A program made the position numbers and the translations under genes. DNA of 64,000 nt from Chryseobacterium luteum. Lineage in GTDB: Bacteria > Bacteroidota > Bacteroidia > Flavobacteriales > Weeksellaceae. The notes under the pieces are model-generated. The model made no database searches and was not told where the DNA came from. It saw nothing but the letters and a program-made list of their open reading frames with translations. Positions 18,517-28,353 of this stretch are shown piece by piece. Numbering within the stretch: the first letter of the stretch is position 1; each line of letters starts with the position of its first letter. Location: assembly GCF_000737785.1 (NCBI RefSeq), contig NZ_JPRO01000001.1:434001-498000 (forward strand), written 5' to 3'.

Positions 18517-18563
18517 CAAAAATTTTTAAATATTTAAATTTTTCAATATTTTAAATGATTTGG

Positions 18564-19805
18564 TTATCTCATTTTTAATGTGATCAGGCATACAATAGCC
18601 AGCACTACACCGATGATGATCATTCTGTTCACGATCTTGCTTTCATGGAACCCTCCTTTCTGATAATGGTGGTGTAATGGTGACATTCTGAAAAATCTAT
18701 TATTTTGGGCATATTCCAGCCCGTATTTTCTTTTTCTGTATTTGAAAACAACAACCTGTAGCATAACAGACACGTTTTCAATCAGGAAGATCCCGCATAA
18801 AACCGGAATCAGAAGTTCTTTTCTCAAAATGATGGCTAAAACGGCAATTACACCTCCAAGCATAAGACTTCCTGTGTCACCCATAAAAACCTGCGCAGGA
18901 TAGGTATTGTACCAGAAGAAACCGATTACGGCACCTACCATAGCTACCGCAAAAATGGTGGTTTCGCCCATATTGGGGAGGAACATGATATTGAGGTAGT
19001 CTGCAAAAATAATGTTCCCGGAAAGATAGGCGAACAAGGCGAGGGTAAGCAGTATGATGGCACTAGTTCCTGCTGCGAGTCCGTCTATTCCATCGGTGAT
19101 ATTGGCTCCGTTTGATACGGCAGTCACGATGAAAATAACGATCGGGATAAAGACAATCCATGCCCACTCATGGGCATCTTTATCATTCATCCAGAACAGA
19201 ATTCCGCTGTAATCGAACTCGTTGTTTTTAGCAAACGGAACGGTGGAAACGGTGATCTTTTCTGTAGGCATAAAATTCTGCTCTACATTATTCCGGTTCA
19301 CGACCTTTGCATCCGCATATTTTCTTTTAACGGTGATATCCGGATGGAAATACATTGTAATTCCGACAATTAGCCCTAATCCGACCTGGCCTACAATTTT
19401 GAATTTTCCGCTCAGGCCGTCTTTATTTTTCTTTATTTTCTTTAAATAATCATCTACAAAACCTATAGCACCCATCCATAGCATGGAAACCAGAAGCAGA
19501 ACGATATATACATTGGTGATCCTGGTAAAAAGCAGCACCGGAATAATGGTTGCAATAATAATGATAAGTCCTCCCATGGTAGGAGTCCCTTCTTTCTGCT
19601 TTTGTCCGTCCAGTCCAAGATCACGTACCAACTCGCCCATCTGTTTTGATCTCAGATAGTTGATGATCCTCTTTCCGTAAACCAGAGCAATGATGAGAGA
19701 AAACAGGACAGCGATACCTGCACGAAAGGAAATGTATTTCAGCATTCCCAATCCCGGTATGTGGATTCCCTGACTGGTTAAATATTCGTATAGATAGTAT
19801 AGCAT
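18564..19805 (-). CDS. mraY: Phospho-N-acetylmuramoyl-pentapeptide-transferase MraY
   Basis: This 413-aa integral membrane enzyme transfers phospho-MurNAc-pentapeptide to undecaprenyl phosphate, making lipid I. Signatures are [19 protein letters not shown] with the Asp-Asp pair, [30 protein letters not shown] and the C-terminal [12 protein letters not shown]. It is longer than E. coli MraY (360) because of an insert near residues 165-215, as in other Bacteroidota. It sits between murE and murD; no murF is present in the window. Confidence 0.98.
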   Translation of the reverse strand: MLYYLYEYLTSQGIHIPGLGMLKYISFRAGIAVLFSLIIALVYGKRIINYLRSKQMGELVRDLGLDGQKQKEGTPTMGGLIIIIATIIPVLLFTRITNVYIVLLLVSMLWMGAIGFVDDYLKKIKKNKDGLSGKFKIVGQVGLGLIVGITMYFHPDITVKRKYADAKVVNRNNVEQNFMPTEKITVSTVPFAKNNEFDYSGILFWMNDKDAHEWAWIVFIPIVIFIVTAVSNGANITDGIDGLAAGTSAIILLTLALFAYLSGNIIFADYLNIMFLPNMGETTIFAVAMVGAVIGFFWYNTYPAQVFMGDTGSLMLGGVIAVLAIILRKELLIPVLCGIFLIENVSVMLQVVVFKYRKRKYGLEYAQNNRFFRMSPLHHHYQKGGFHESKIVNRMIIIGVVLAIVCLITLKMR

Positions 19806-19881
19806 ATTTTCAATTATTAATAAATGATAAGTGATTATTGATGAATGATAAATTAGTGGCTTCCAATAATCGTTTATAAAT

Positions 19882-21342
19882 TTATTTACTCATTAACTTC
19901 CAAAGCTCGTTAATCGTTTCTTTATCGTCAAAATGATGTTTCACACCATTTATTTCCTGGTAGTTTTCGTGGCCTTTTCCGGCTACTAATACAATATCTT
20001 TTGGCTCTGCAAACTTGATCGCCATTTTAATCGCTTCTCTTCTGTCCGGAATTGAAGTGTATTTGCTGAAGTTTTGAGATTCAACACCTGCTTCAATTTC
20101 TTTGATGATCTGTGCTGGATCTTCTGTTCTCGGATTGTCTGAAGTGATGATGGCCAGCGTTGATTTTCTGGTGGCAATATTTCCCATTTCTGGTCTTTTG
20201 GAGTGATCTCTGTCGCCCCCGCATCCGAAAACGGTGATCAGTCTTTCGTTTTTGGTTCTGATATCGTTGATGCTGTCCAGAATGTTTTCTAAAGCATCCG
20301 GTGTATGTGCATAATCGACGATAAAGAAAATTCCGCCATCTGATTTGAATGTTTCAAATCTTCCGGAAACTCTTTTCAGCTTACTGACTGCCTGCAAAAT
20401 TTCATCCTGCTCAAAACCAAGCTCTGAGGCAATTCCGAAAACCAGCAGTAAATTATAGACATTGAACCTTCCTGTCAGTGTGGTCCAGAACTCTTTTCCG
20501 TTGAAGTTCAGCAGCATTCCGTTGAAGTCAATTTCTAAAGACTTCCCATGGTAATCTGCCATTGTTTTCAGAGCGTAAGACTTTTTCTTTGCCTTTGTGT
20601 TCTGAAGCATCACCATGCCGTTTTTGTCATCTGCATTCGTGATGGCTACGGCAGTATCTTCAAGTCCGTCGAAAAATCTTTTCTTTGTTTTCAGATATTC
20701 GTCGAACGTTTTATGATAATCTAAATGATCGTGGGTAAGGTTGGTGAAGCCTGCCACTTTAAAATGCAGGCCTTCGATTCTGTTTTGGGCGATTCCGTGG
20801 GAACTTACCTCCATGAAAGCAAACTCACAGCCTTCTTCAACAGCCTGGGCTAAAATTTTATTGATGGTAATCACGTCCGGAGTGGTATGCGTTGCCGGAA
20901 TAATTTTTTCGCCGATTCTGATTTCCACCGTAGAAAGCAGCGCCGAATCGTAGCCTAAGTTTTTGAATACATCAAAAAGAAGGGTAGACACCGATGTTTT
21001 TCCGTTGGTCCCGGTAACTCCTATCAGTTTAAGCTTTTGTGATGGATTTCCGTAAAAGTTGGATGCCAGGTGTCCCAAAGCTTTAGATGAATCTTTCACT
21101 TTGATATAGGTCACGTTTTCATCCAGTGTTTCAGGAAGCTCTTCGCACACTACTGCTTTTGCACCTTTTTCAACAGATGATGCAATGTATGAATGTCCGT
21201 CTGCAACGGTTCCTCTCACTGCTACATAGAGTGATCCTTCCGTAATCTTTCTGCTGTCGAAAACCAATTCTGAGATCTCACGGGTATCATCGCCGTGAAT
21301 TTCTAAAACTGGAATCCTTTTTAATAATTCTGTTATTATCAT
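19882..21342 (-). CDS. murE: UDP-MurNAc-tripeptide synthetase MurE (meso-DAP type)
   Basis: This 486-aa Mur ligase adds the third stem residue. It has the P-loop [15 protein letters not shown] near residue 115, [10 protein letters not shown] and [10 protein letters not shown]. The specificity loop reads [14 protein letters not shown] is the meso-diaminopimelate signature (lysine-type enzymes have DDPR/DNPA forms), so Gram-negative DAP peptidoglycan is expected. It follows ftsI after about 65 bp. Confidence 0.98.
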   Translation of the reverse strand: MIITELLKRIPVLEIHGDDTREISELVFDSRKITEGSLYVAVRGTVADGHSYIASSVEKGAKAVVCEELPETLDENVTYIKVKDSSKALGHLASNFYGNPSQKLKLIGVTGTNGKTSVSTLLFDVFKNLGYDSALLSTVEIRIGEKIIPATHTTPDVITINKILAQAVEEGCEFAFMEVSSHGIAQNRIEGLHFKVAGFTNLTHDHLDYHKTFDEYLKTKKRFFDGLEDTAVAITNADDKNGMVMLQNTKAKKKSYALKTMADYHGKSLEIDFNGMLLNFNGKEFWTTLTGRFNVYNLLLVFGIASELGFEQDEILQAVSKLKRVSGRFETFKSDGGIFFIVDYAHTPDALENILDSINDIRTKNERLITVFGCGGDRDHSKRPEMGNIATRKSTLAIITSDNPRTEDPAQIIKEIEAGVESQNFSKYTSIPDRREAIKMAIKFAEPKDIVLVAGKGHENYQEINGVKHHFDDKETINELWKLMSK

Positions 21343-21408
21343 TTTATATCTGGCAGGAATTTTTCCTGTCCTTTATTAATTGTCCTTTTTTGGACCTTGT
21401 TTTTTATT

Positions 21409-23400
21409 TTAATTCTGCAGAGACAAATAAATTCTCTGGTTTTTGCTGATTATGGTGCCTTCCAGCGGGAACTGCTCTTTGATCCTTCCAACGCCCTTGT
21501 AATCAATCCTGTACCCTAAGTTTTCCAATTGAGGGATCACATTTTTACCAATGAGTCCTACTACATTGGGCATCTGTTTATTATTAACCGCTACCTTGAC
21601 ATTAGGCTCTACCATTTTATTAAGATTTACCTTTCTGTCTACCAACATTTCTTTTTCAATATTCTGCGGTGTTTTCAGGAATGTTTTCCCTGCAATTTCC
21701 TTAAATACCGGTGCTGAAACGGTTGCTCCATAAAAGCCTTTTGCTGTATTAGGTTCACTAATCATCACATAGCAGGTATATTTCGGGTGATCTGCAGGAT
21801 AGAATCCGGCAAATGATGCACGGTATTTCATAGGACCGGGTAACCAGTATTCAAATCTTGCAGTCCCTGTTTTTCCTGCCATTTTAAGGTTAGGCGTAAA
21901 GATGCTTCGTCCGGTTCCTTTTTCTACGGCTTTCGTCAGTGCGCTGGTCATCATTTTAATGGCCTTTTCCGATGCCATTTTGTTGACCATGATTTCGGGC
22001 TTTGCATTGTACACTACTTTCCCTTCTTTCATGATCTTGTCGATGAACAGGGGTTTAAGCATTTTACCGCCATTAGCAACCCCGTTATAGAAGGTTGTTA
22101 GCTGTAATAAGTTGATATTTGATGAATATCCGTAAGAAATAGAGGCCAGTGTTGCGGCATTCCATCTCTTGTTTTGTGGCGTTACGATTTTCGGTTTTGT
22201 GATTCCCGGAAGCTCGATATCCATTTTATCGAATAATTTCCATCTTCTCAGGTGGTCAAGGAAAATCTGTGGCTTTTCAGCATAATATTTTGTAATCAGT
22301 TTTGCCGTCCCCACATTACTGGATTTGGCCAAAACATCGCTTATATCGTAAGTTCCCCCGCCGTGGCCGTCTGAAATTCTCTGCTTGGCATAGGTCCAGA
22401 CTCCGCCTCCTACATCTACGGTTGTATTTTCATCAATGAACCCGTCATCCATTGCTGCTAAAAGTGAAATGGTTTTAAAGGTAGAACCGGGTTCGATGTT
22501 ATCTTTTAAGGCATAGTTATAAGAATCTTCGTATTCTCCAGACTCCATTCTTCTCAGATTGACCAGGGCCCGTACTTTTCCGGTTTCTGTTTCCATTACG
22601 ATCACTGTTCCGTGTTTAGCTTCATAAGTGATCATCTGCTTTTCCAGAGCGGAGTGTGCAATGTCCTGAATTCTAAGGTCTAAGGTAGTGTAAACATCCT
22701 CGCCATCTACAGGTTCTTTTACTTTCCAGTAGTCGATCGGTTTCCATTGGGATGAATTGATTCTTTGCTCCAATCTTTTTCCGTCGGTTCCTGTAAGATA
22801 TTTTGAAAAAGCACCTTCCAGGCCGGCTTTCATTTCGCCGTTATCCATACCGATGGTTCCTGCTCCAATCTCTGAGGTAGCCAGTTCTCTTTTATAATTC
22901 CTGTCTACTATAAAACCGCCTTTGTTTTTTCCTTTTTTAAAGATCGGAAAGTTTCTGACTCTGTCGTATTCGTCAAAATCAAGCCCTTTAACTAATGTAT
23001 AGTATTGGTTTTTCTTCTTTTTCTGTTCGTCAAACTTCTTTCTGAATTCTGCCCTTGGCTTTCCGAACATTTTGCTTAAAGAATCCGTCAGTGCACCAAT
23101 ATTGTTGCTGTAGATCGTATCTTTCATGGTTTTGAAATCAAGATAGATGTCATAGCGCATCACGGTTGTTGCCAGGATAGATCCGTCTGACGCGAACAGG
23201 TTTCCACGGGCAGCCTTCAAGGTGGCTTCGCGGTAGTTTTTATTAATGTAATCGTCTTTAATTTCCTGAACGTTAGTGTTTTGCAGGACTACAATCCTTG
23301 CAAGAAACATCACAAATACGCACAGAGCTCCTACAGCGAAGAGGTAGCCCCACCTTAACGTTTTTTTACGTTTGTTATCGTATTCATTTTGTTTTTGCAT
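21409..23400 (-). CDS. ftsI: Division transpeptidase FtsI (class B PBP) with PASTA domain
   Basis: This 663-aa protein has a single N-terminal membrane helix (YLFAVGALCVFVMFLARI, about residues 19-36), a PBP dimerisation domain and a transpeptidase domain. The domain has EPGSTFK (nucleophile Ser and Lys), KSSN (the SxN motif) and AGKTGTA (the KTG motif). A PASTA domain closes the protein (MPNVVGLIGKNVIPQLENLG), unlike E. coli FtsI. It cross-links septal peptidoglycan with FtsW. Its start overlaps the ftsL-like gene by 17 bp, pointing to translational coupling. Confidence 0.95.
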   Translation of the reverse strand: MQKQNEYDNKRKKTLRWGYLFAVGALCVFVMFLARIVVLQNTNVQEIKDDYINKNYREATLKAARGNLFASDGSILATTVMRYDIYLDFKTMKDTIYSNNIGALTDSLSKMFGKPRAEFRKKFDEQKKKKNQYYTLVKGLDFDEYDRVRNFPIFKKGKNKGGFIVDRNYKRELATSEIGAGTIGMDNGEMKAGLEGAFSKYLTGTDGKRLEQRINSSQWKPIDYWKVKEPVDGEDVYTTLDLRIQDIAHSALEKQMITYEAKHGTVIVMETETGKVRALVNLRRMESGEYEDSYNYALKDNIEPGSTFKTISLLAAMDDGFIDENTTVDVGGGVWTYAKQRISDGHGGGTYDISDVLAKSSNVGTAKLITKYYAEKPQIFLDHLRRWKLFDKMDIELPGITKPKIVTPQNKRWNAATLASISYGYSSNINLLQLTTFYNGVANGGKMLKPLFIDKIMKEGKVVYNAKPEIMVNKMASEKAIKMMTSALTKAVEKGTGRSIFTPNLKMAGKTGTARFEYWLPGPMKYRASFAGFYPADHPKYTCYVMISEPNTAKGFYGATVSAPVFKEIAGKTFLKTPQNIEKEMLVDRKVNLNKMVEPNVKVAVNNKQMPNVVGLIGKNVIPQLENLGYRIDYKGVGRIKEQFPLEGTIISKNQRIYLSLQN

Positions 23401-23749
23401 CTGTACTGTCCAGTTTTATTAACAGTTTATGAGGATGGTTTTCCAAAGTCATCAATGAGTCCTTTGCTACTTCCTTCCCCAGTTGTGATTCCATTTTTAC
23501 TTTGATCAGCTTACTCTGGGCGTAAGCGTTTCTCGATTTATATTCTTCTGTTTCTTCTTTTAAAGCATTGACAATCTTGATCTTCTTGTTGACGAGGTGA
23601 TTGCTGTAAATCATGGCCATCATCAGAATGAACAACAATAAAAAATACTTGTAATGAGTTTTGATCTCATCACGGTTCAGAAAGTTTCCTTTTATAATGT
23701 CTATAAAAGTGAGCTTCTTCTGAGGGCGGTTTGTTGTTCTTTTTGCCAA
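23384..23749 (-). CDS. ftsL: FtsL-like cell division protein
   Basis: This 121-aa small bitopic protein has a basic cytoplasmic N-terminus (about 38 aa), one membrane helix (YFLLLFILMMAMIYS) and a short periplasmic leucine-zipper-like helix. That is the layout of FtsL, which with FtsB and FtsQ activates FtsWI. Identity rests on size, topology and position between rsmH and ftsI, because FtsL sequences are poorly conserved. The start used is TTG at 23749; the next upstream in-frame codon region meets a stop. It overlaps ftsI by 17 bp. Confidence 0.8.
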   Translation of the reverse strand: MAKRTTNRPQKKLTFIDIIKGNFLNRDEIKTHYKYFLLLFILMMAMIYSNHLVNKKIKIVNALKEETEEYKSRNAYAQSKLIKVKMESQLGKEVAKDSLMTLENHPHKLLIKLDSTDAKTK

Positions 23750-23856
23750 AATTTCTTTATGTCAATTTGCTTTGCAGTGAATTCGTTTTGCTTGTTAATA
23801 GTCAGTTTTTTAGAAATCTCCATTCAATTTCACAATTGACCATTCACCATTCACGT

Positions 23857-24750
23857 TTAAACTTTAATTCCTGTTCTCATTTTTGCGCTTCTTGCTCTGG
23901 AGTTTTCCTCGATCTCCTTATCATCGGGGATGATCGCTTTACTCTTAAGCAATTCAAAGACCTTTTTATAGTTTCCATAGATATCTCTCTGCTGCTCTCC
24001 TTCAAACATTCCGTTTTTCAGGAATCTTTTTACCAGACGGTCTTCCAGTGAATGGTAAGAAATCACAACAAGTCTTCCTCCCGGCCTTAAAACATTCAGG
24101 GCCTGAACAAGCATTTCTTTGAGGGCTTCAAGCTCCTGGTTCACTTCTATTCTTATTGCCTGAAAAAGCTGTGCATAGAATTTATTAACCTTATGGGGCG
24201 GAAGGTAGCTGAAAAGCTTTTTCAGATCTTCGGTGGTTCTGATGGTTTTTGTTTTCCTGTGATGAACGATGTCTCTTGCCAGCTTTCTTGCCTCTCTCAG
24301 TTCACCGTAGTGATAAAAGATATCGGCAAGCTCTGCCTCTTCATATTCATTGATCACCCTTTTTGCATCAAGGCTCTGCATGACATTCATTCTCATATCC
24401 AGAGGGGCATTATTTCTTGTAGAAAACCCTCTTTCTGCTTCATCAAACTGATGGGATGAAACGCCAAGGTCTGCCAATACGCCGTCTACATGGGAAGCGC
24501 CATACATCAGCATGGAATTTTCTAAAAATCTGAAATTCTGATTCACCAGCGTAAATCGGGGATCATCAATCGTATTTTTAAGGGCATCCAGATCCTGATC
24601 AAAACTGAAAAGTTTTCCTTTTTCAGAAAGCCTGCTCAAAATCTCTCTTGAGTGGCCTCCTCCTCCAAAAGTGCAGTCCACGTATATTCCGTCGGGATTC
24701 GTCACCAAATCATCAACGCTCTGCTTCAATAAAACGGGGTTGTGGTACAT
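23857..24750 (-). CDS. rsmH: 16S rRNA (cytosine(1402)-N(4))-methyltransferase RsmH (MraW)
   Basis: This 297-aa SAM-dependent methyltransferase modifies C1402 in the ribosomal P site. It has the SAM motif DCTFGGGGHSREIL near residues 25-38, ADLGVSSHQFDEAERGFS, and VISYHSLEDRLVKRF near the C-terminus. It is full length and second in the dcw cluster, 42 bp after mraZ, its usual place. Confidence 0.98.
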   Translation of the reverse strand: MYHNPVLLKQSVDDLVTNPDGIYVDCTFGGGGHSREILSRLSEKGKLFSFDQDLDALKNTIDDPRFTLVNQNFRFLENSMLMYGASHVDGVLADLGVSSHQFDEAERGFSTRNNAPLDMRMNVMQSLDAKRVINEYEEAELADIFYHYGELREARKLARDIVHHRKTKTIRTTEDLKKLFSYLPPHKVNKFYAQLFQAIRIEVNQELEALKEMLVQALNVLRPGGRLVVISYHSLEDRLVKRFLKNGMFEGEQQRDIYGNYKKVFELLKSKAIIPDDKEIEENSRARSAKMRTGIKV

Positions 24751-24792
24751 ACTTAATTGTGTTTTTACCTTACTTTTTACGGCAAGTGTAGT

Positions 24793-25251
24793 TTATTCTT
24801 CATCGAAAGATCCCATTACATCTTCAGCCAGGCTTGCAAAATCAGCTTCGTTGGTAGAGATCACCTTTTCATAGGCATCTTTATCCCAAATTTCAAAAAG
24901 CTCTCCTGCGCTGGTAATTACAATATCTTTCTGAAGGTTTGCAAAATGAACCAGATCTTTTGAGATCTGAAGTCTTCCCGCGTTGTCCAGTTCTACTGTT
25001 TTTACCCCTGCCGTAAACATCCGAATGAAATCAGCATTCTTTTTAATGAATCGGTTTAGCTTATTAATTTTGCCCATCAGTTTGTCCCAGGCATTCATGG
25101 GGTAAACTTCGAGGCATGGTTGGAACACAGATCTCTTGACTACAAACGCGTTATCGTCGAAGTTTTCCATCTGTTTAATTAAAGACGAAGGAACTTTTAA
25201 CCGGCCTTTGTCGTCAATTTTACACTCATATGTTCCAATGAAACTTTTCAT
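24793..25251 (-). CDS. mraZ: Transcriptional regulator MraZ
   Basis: This 152-aa AbrB-fold DNA-binding protein with two MraZ domains represses the dcw operon in other bacteria. It starts MKSFIGTYECKIDDKGRLKVP, the expected N-terminus; the second domain contains VELDNAGRLQISKDLV. I place the start at ATG 25251. An in-frame GTG at 25290 would add 13 residues, but those codons overlap the MraZ operator boxes. First gene of the cluster. Confidence 0.95.
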   Translation of the reverse strand: MKSFIGTYECKIDDKGRLKVPSSLIKQMENFDDNAFVVKRSVFQPCLEVYPMNAWDKLMGKINKLNRFIKKNADFIRMFTAGVKTVELDNAGRLQISKDLVHFANLQKDIVITSAGELFEIWDKDAYEKVISTNEADFASLAEDVMGSFDEE

Positions 25252-25274
25252 TTGGGACAAATTTATATAATAAT

Positions 25275-25300
25275 TTCCAAAATTTCCCACTTTTTCCCAC
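25275..25300 (-). promoter_or_regulatory. MraZ operator: three 10-bp-spaced boxes
   Basis: On the minus strand GTGGGA (25300-25295), GTGGGA (25290-25285) and TTGGAA (25280-25275) recur with an exact 10-bp period, 24 bp before the mraZ ATG. MraZ in E. coli binds TGGGN repeats separated by 5 bp, the same period. The third box is degenerate. This indicates autoregulation of the cluster. Confidence 0.8.
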
Positions 25301-25493
25301 TTTTTGACTTAATGTTAATAAGTTTTATTAAAGATTTAATTTCATGGGGGTAAGTATTTGATATGATGTGTATTGTGAAAAGTATTATTTAGGCCATAGT
25401 AAAGAGGTTCTGAAAAAAGTAAAGAAAAAGGATGATATTATATTATTTTTACTTTAAATTAGGGTAATCAAAATTTTTTTGAGGTTTAATTTG

Positions 25494-25501
25494 TATTTTT
25501 G
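25494..25501 (+). promoter_or_regulatory. -7 element of the alpha/beta hydrolase gene
   Basis: TATTTTTG matches TAnnTTTG exactly, 22 bp before ATG 25524. It argues against the upstream in-frame start at 25479, which would lie before the promoter. Confidence 0.55.
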
Positions 25502-25523
25502 CAGAGCTTTATTAAGGCATTTT

Positions 25524-26285
25524 ATGATATTTAGTACAAAAAAAGAAAAGAAATATACTTTTGTAGAGGCGGGAGAAGGACATCCATTGGTGCTGTTGCA
25601 CGGTTTAATGGGTGGTTTGAGTAATTTCGATAAGATGGTAGATTTTTTTTCGGAAAGAGGGTTCAAGGTATATGTTCCTCAGCTGCCGATTTACGATCTG
25701 CCGGTACTCAATACTAATCTTACCACTCTTGCAAAATATATTATCAGGTTTATAGAAAGTCATATCTCCGGGCCTGTTACTATTGTAGGAAATTCCATGG
25801 GTGGCCACGTGGGGCTTATCATGACTTTAGCAAGACCGGACCTGATAAAAAATCTTGTTTTAACAGGAAGCTCCGGATTGTATGAAAGAACTTTCGGGGA
25901 CAGTTTCCCGAGAAAAAATGACCGTTCTTATATAAGAAAGAAAACGGAAGAGGTTTTTTATGATCCTGCAATTGCCACAGAAGATCTTGTGGACGAGGTT
26001 TTTTCTGTAGTCAACGACAGAATGAAAGGAATAAAAACGGTAATGCTGGCCAGAAGTGCTATCAAACATAATATGCTGAACGATCTTCCCAAGATTTTAA
26101 CACCAACGTGTCTGATCTGGGGAAGACAGGATAATGTAACACCTCCTGAAGTGGCTGAGGATATGCATAAGTTTATTCCAAATTCAGATCTTTTCTGGAT
26201 CGAGAAATGCGGGCATGCCGCCATGATGGAAAAGCCGGATGAATTCAATGAAATTCTCTACAGCTGGTTAAAAGACAAAGTTTAA
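25524..26285 (+). CDS. Alpha/beta fold hydrolase
   Basis: This 253-aa cytoplasmic protein starts at ATG 25524, chosen because a promoter -7 box lies between it and the earlier in-frame ATG. It has the oxyanion segment VLLHGLMGGLSNF, nucleophile elbow GNSMGGHVG (Ser), an acid in WGRQDNVTPPEV and the catalytic His in IEKCGHAAMMEKPDEF. The family includes esterases, dienelactone-type and C-C bond hydrolases; the substrate is not predictable. A terminator separates it from engB. Confidence 0.9.
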   Translation: MIFSTKKEKKYTFVEAGEGHPLVLLHGLMGGLSNFDKMVDFFSERGFKVYVPQLPIYDLPVLNTNLTTLAKYIIRFIESHISGPVTIVGNSMGGHVGLIMTLARPDLIKNLVLTGSSGLYERTFGDSFPRKNDRSYIRKKTEEVFYDPAIATEDLVDEVFSVVNDRMKGIKTVMLARSAIKHNMLNDLPKILTPTCLIWGRQDNVTPPEVAEDMHKFIPNSDLFWIEKCGHAAMMEKPDEFNEILYSWLKDKV

Positions 26286-26297
26286 ACAAAATATTAT

Positions 26298-26332
26298 AAA
26301 CCATTAAGATCTTTTCTTAATGGTTTGTTTTT
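26298..26332 (+). terminator. Terminator after the alpha/beta hydrolase gene
   Basis: AAACCATTAAGA and TCTTAATGGTTT form a perfect 12-bp stem with a five-base loop, followed by a T-rich stretch. It lies 13 bp after the stop. Confidence 0.75.
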
Positions 26333-26350
26333 CTAAAAAATATTCGAAAG

Positions 26351-26974
26351 ATGGTTATTAAAACAGCAGAATTTGTAAAGAGTAGCGGGAAATGGCAGGA
26401 ATGCCCTGAACCTACTATGCCTGAATATGCTTTTATCGGAAGGTCTAATGTCGGAAAATCCTCATTGATCAACGCAATGATGAATCACAAGGACCTGGCC
26501 AAAACTTCCGGAACTCCGGGGAAAACCCAGCTGATCAATCATTTTTTGGTGAATGAGAACTGGTATCTGACGGATTTGCCGGGTTATGGATATGCAAAGG
26601 TCTCAAAATCTTTGCGAAAGGACTTTGAGAAACTGATCACGAATTATATTCTGAACAGAAGAAACCTGGTGAATCTTTTTGTTTTGGTAGATGCAAGACA
26701 TACTCCACAAAAGATTGATCTGGAATTTATCCAGTGGTGCGGGGAAAGCGGGATTCCTTTTTCGATTGTTTTTACAAAAGCGGATAAGCTGAAACCGAAT
26801 GTTACCATTCAGAATGTAGAAAATTATAAAAATGAACTGCATAAAACTTGGGCAGACCTGCCTGAAATATATGTGACTTCTGCGGAAAAGAAAACGGGAG
26901 GGGATGAGATCCTGGATTTTATTCAGAAAACGAATGAGTTTTTGAAAAATAACAGTGTAAGTTTTGAGGAGTAA
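26351..26974 (+). CDS. engB: Ribosome biogenesis GTP-binding protein EngB (YihA/YsxC)
   Basis: This 207-aa GTPase is needed for large ribosomal subunit assembly. The G1 motif is GRSNVGKSS (residues 30-38), G3 is DLPGYGYAK, G4 is FTKADKL and G5 is VTSAEKKTG. Length and motifs are standard. Its stop overlaps the ATG of the following acetyltransferase by one base (TAATG), so the two are translationally coupled. Confidence 0.97.
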   Translation: MVIKTAEFVKSSGKWQECPEPTMPEYAFIGRSNVGKSSLINAMMNHKDLAKTSGTPGKTQLINHFLVNENWYLTDLPGYGYAKVSKSLRKDFEKLITNYILNRRNLVNLFVLVDARHTPQKIDLEFIQWCGESGIPFSIVFTKADKLKPNVTIQNVENYKNELHKTWADLPEIYVTSAEKKTGGDEILDFIQKTNEFLKNNSVSFEE

Positions 26975-27414
26975 TGATCTGGAAAATTAAAACCTTTGAT
27001 GAGTTTACGGTTCCTGAGCTGTATTCGGTATTAAAATCGCGTATTGATGTTTTTGTGATTGAACAGAACTGTCCTTATCCTGACCTGGATAATTACGACC
27101 AGAAGGGAATTCACATCTGGGCTGAAGAAAATGGACAAATTCTTGCGTATTGCCGTGTTTTTGACAAAGGAATAAAATATGAAGAGGCTTCTCTCGGAAG
27201 GGTTCTTACCACGGAACAGGCGAGAGGAAAAAGTCTGGGCAAACAACTGATCAGATATGCTGTAGAAACTATAGAAAACCGTTTTCATACTTCGGAGATC
27301 AGGATTTCAGCACAGGATTATTTATTAAGATTTTATTCTGAATTCGGATTTGCAGATACGGGAAAAAAATACCTGGAAGATGATATTCCGCATACGGAAA
27401 TGATCAGAAAATAA
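26974..27414 (+). CDS. GNAT family acetyltransferase, ElaA-like
   Basis: This 146-aa protein resembles ElaA, with the N-terminal YSVLKSRIDVFVIEQNCPYPD, the acetyl-CoA pyrophosphate-binding stretch GRVLTTEQARGKSLGKQL and C-terminal FYSEFGFADTG. ElaA-type enzymes are N-acetyltransferases of uncertain substrate. It is coupled to engB by a one-base stop/start overlap and followed directly by a terminator. Confidence 0.92.
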   Translation: MIWKIKTFDEFTVPELYSVLKSRIDVFVIEQNCPYPDLDNYDQKGIHIWAEENGQILAYCRVFDKGIKYEEASLGRVLTTEQARGKSLGKQLIRYAVETIENRFHTSEIRISAQDYLLRFYSEFGFADTGKKYLEDDIPHTEMIRK

Positions 27415-27443
27415 AAAGCGAAGATTGTTCTTCGCTTTTTTTG
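27413..27443. terminator. Bidirectional terminator between engB operon and ten-gene operon
   Basis: AAAAAGCGAAG (27413-27423) and CTTCGCTTTTT (27430-27440) pair perfectly around six bases, with T runs on both strands. It ends the plus-strand engB unit and lies 19 bp past the last minus-strand gene of the ten-gene unit. Confidence 0.85.
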
Positions 27444-27461
27444 TGATATGCTGTGTGTTTT

Positions 27462-28343
27462 TTAGTTTTTACCTGTGATGGCTTTTATAATGATAGGTTC
27501 CAGATTAGATGGCAGATCGGCTGATTTTATCTGGTATTTTTTGATTTTCATTTCTTTCAACCAATTTTCCCAGTATTCTTTGATAACGGCTTCTTCAAAT
27601 GGATTTCCTTCTTCAGGATTGATGCCGAGCACAATAACTTCCAGATTGCTTAAATTATCATTGGCTTTCACAAACCCAAAATTGTTTTTCTCAAACGTCT
27701 TTTTAAAATCTGATGTGTTTAAATTGTTGGATTTAATGAGCTTTGAGGTTAGGTAGGACGTCTTTTTGTCCTGAGAAAACATGGTGTCTTTGTGGTACAT
27801 ATATCCATCGGTCAAAATGAAAAGAATATTTCTGTGATCATCCTTTATGCAATAATCTTTGATCTTATTTCTAAAAAATTCCCAAATATCGGAGCCTACA
27901 TAATTTCCGTCTTTAATGGCGGATTGATAGATGTTGGGAGGTAATTCTGTATATTTTTTTTCAACGGTATTGAAATAGGCTTTGTTTGTATTTTGGTCAA
28001 AAGAAACCTTAAGCTCTTTCGTAAAGCCATTGATTTTAGGATCGGAAGGTTCAGGATTGAAGAAAACCTGCATTTGATCATTATAGGTGATGATTCTTTT
28101 GGTTTTGATGTGGTTCAGAAACCCTTTTTCGATCGACTTAATGTATTCTGTATCCCTCTGGTAATATTCCATTGAGGCATTGGGGTTTGTTTTGGGATCA
28201 ATTCTGTCGGATAAATCAATCAGGATGCTGACATTGATATTGTTGGAATCTATAATTGAAGGTGGCAGAGGTGTTTCTTCCGTAGTTTTTTTACAACAGG
28301 AAACCAAAGATATAATGAGTGATAAATACAATATTTTTTTCAT
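27462..28343 (-). CDS. vWA-like lipoprotein, last gene of ten-gene unit
   Basis: This 293-aa protein has a lipoprotein signal (residues 1-16, lipobox SLVSC, second Cys adjacent). A von Willebrand A-like fold follows. The first strand reads NVSILIDLSDRIDPKTN, where DLSDR stands in for the MIDAS DxSxS, and the later strand NILFILTDGYMY supplies the second metal-site Asp. It probably binds a partner or metal on the periplasmic side. It follows the coiled-coil membrane protein gene after 10 bp. The family has no name that I recognise. Confidence 0.75.
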   Translation of the reverse strand: MKKILYLSLIISLVSCCKKTTEETPLPPSIIDSNNINVSILIDLSDRIDPKTNPNASMEYYQRDTEYIKSIEKGFLNHIKTKRIITYNDQMQVFFNPEPSDPKINGFTKELKVSFDQNTNKAYFNTVEKKYTELPPNIYQSAIKDGNYVGSDIWEFFRNKIKDYCIKDDHRNILFILTDGYMYHKDTMFSQDKKTSYLTSKLIKSNNLNTSDFKKTFEKNNFGFVKANDNLSNLEVIVLGINPEEGNPFEEAVIKEYWENWLKEMKIKKYQIKSADLPSNLEPIIIKAITGKN

Positions 28344-28353
28344 GGGAAGAGGG

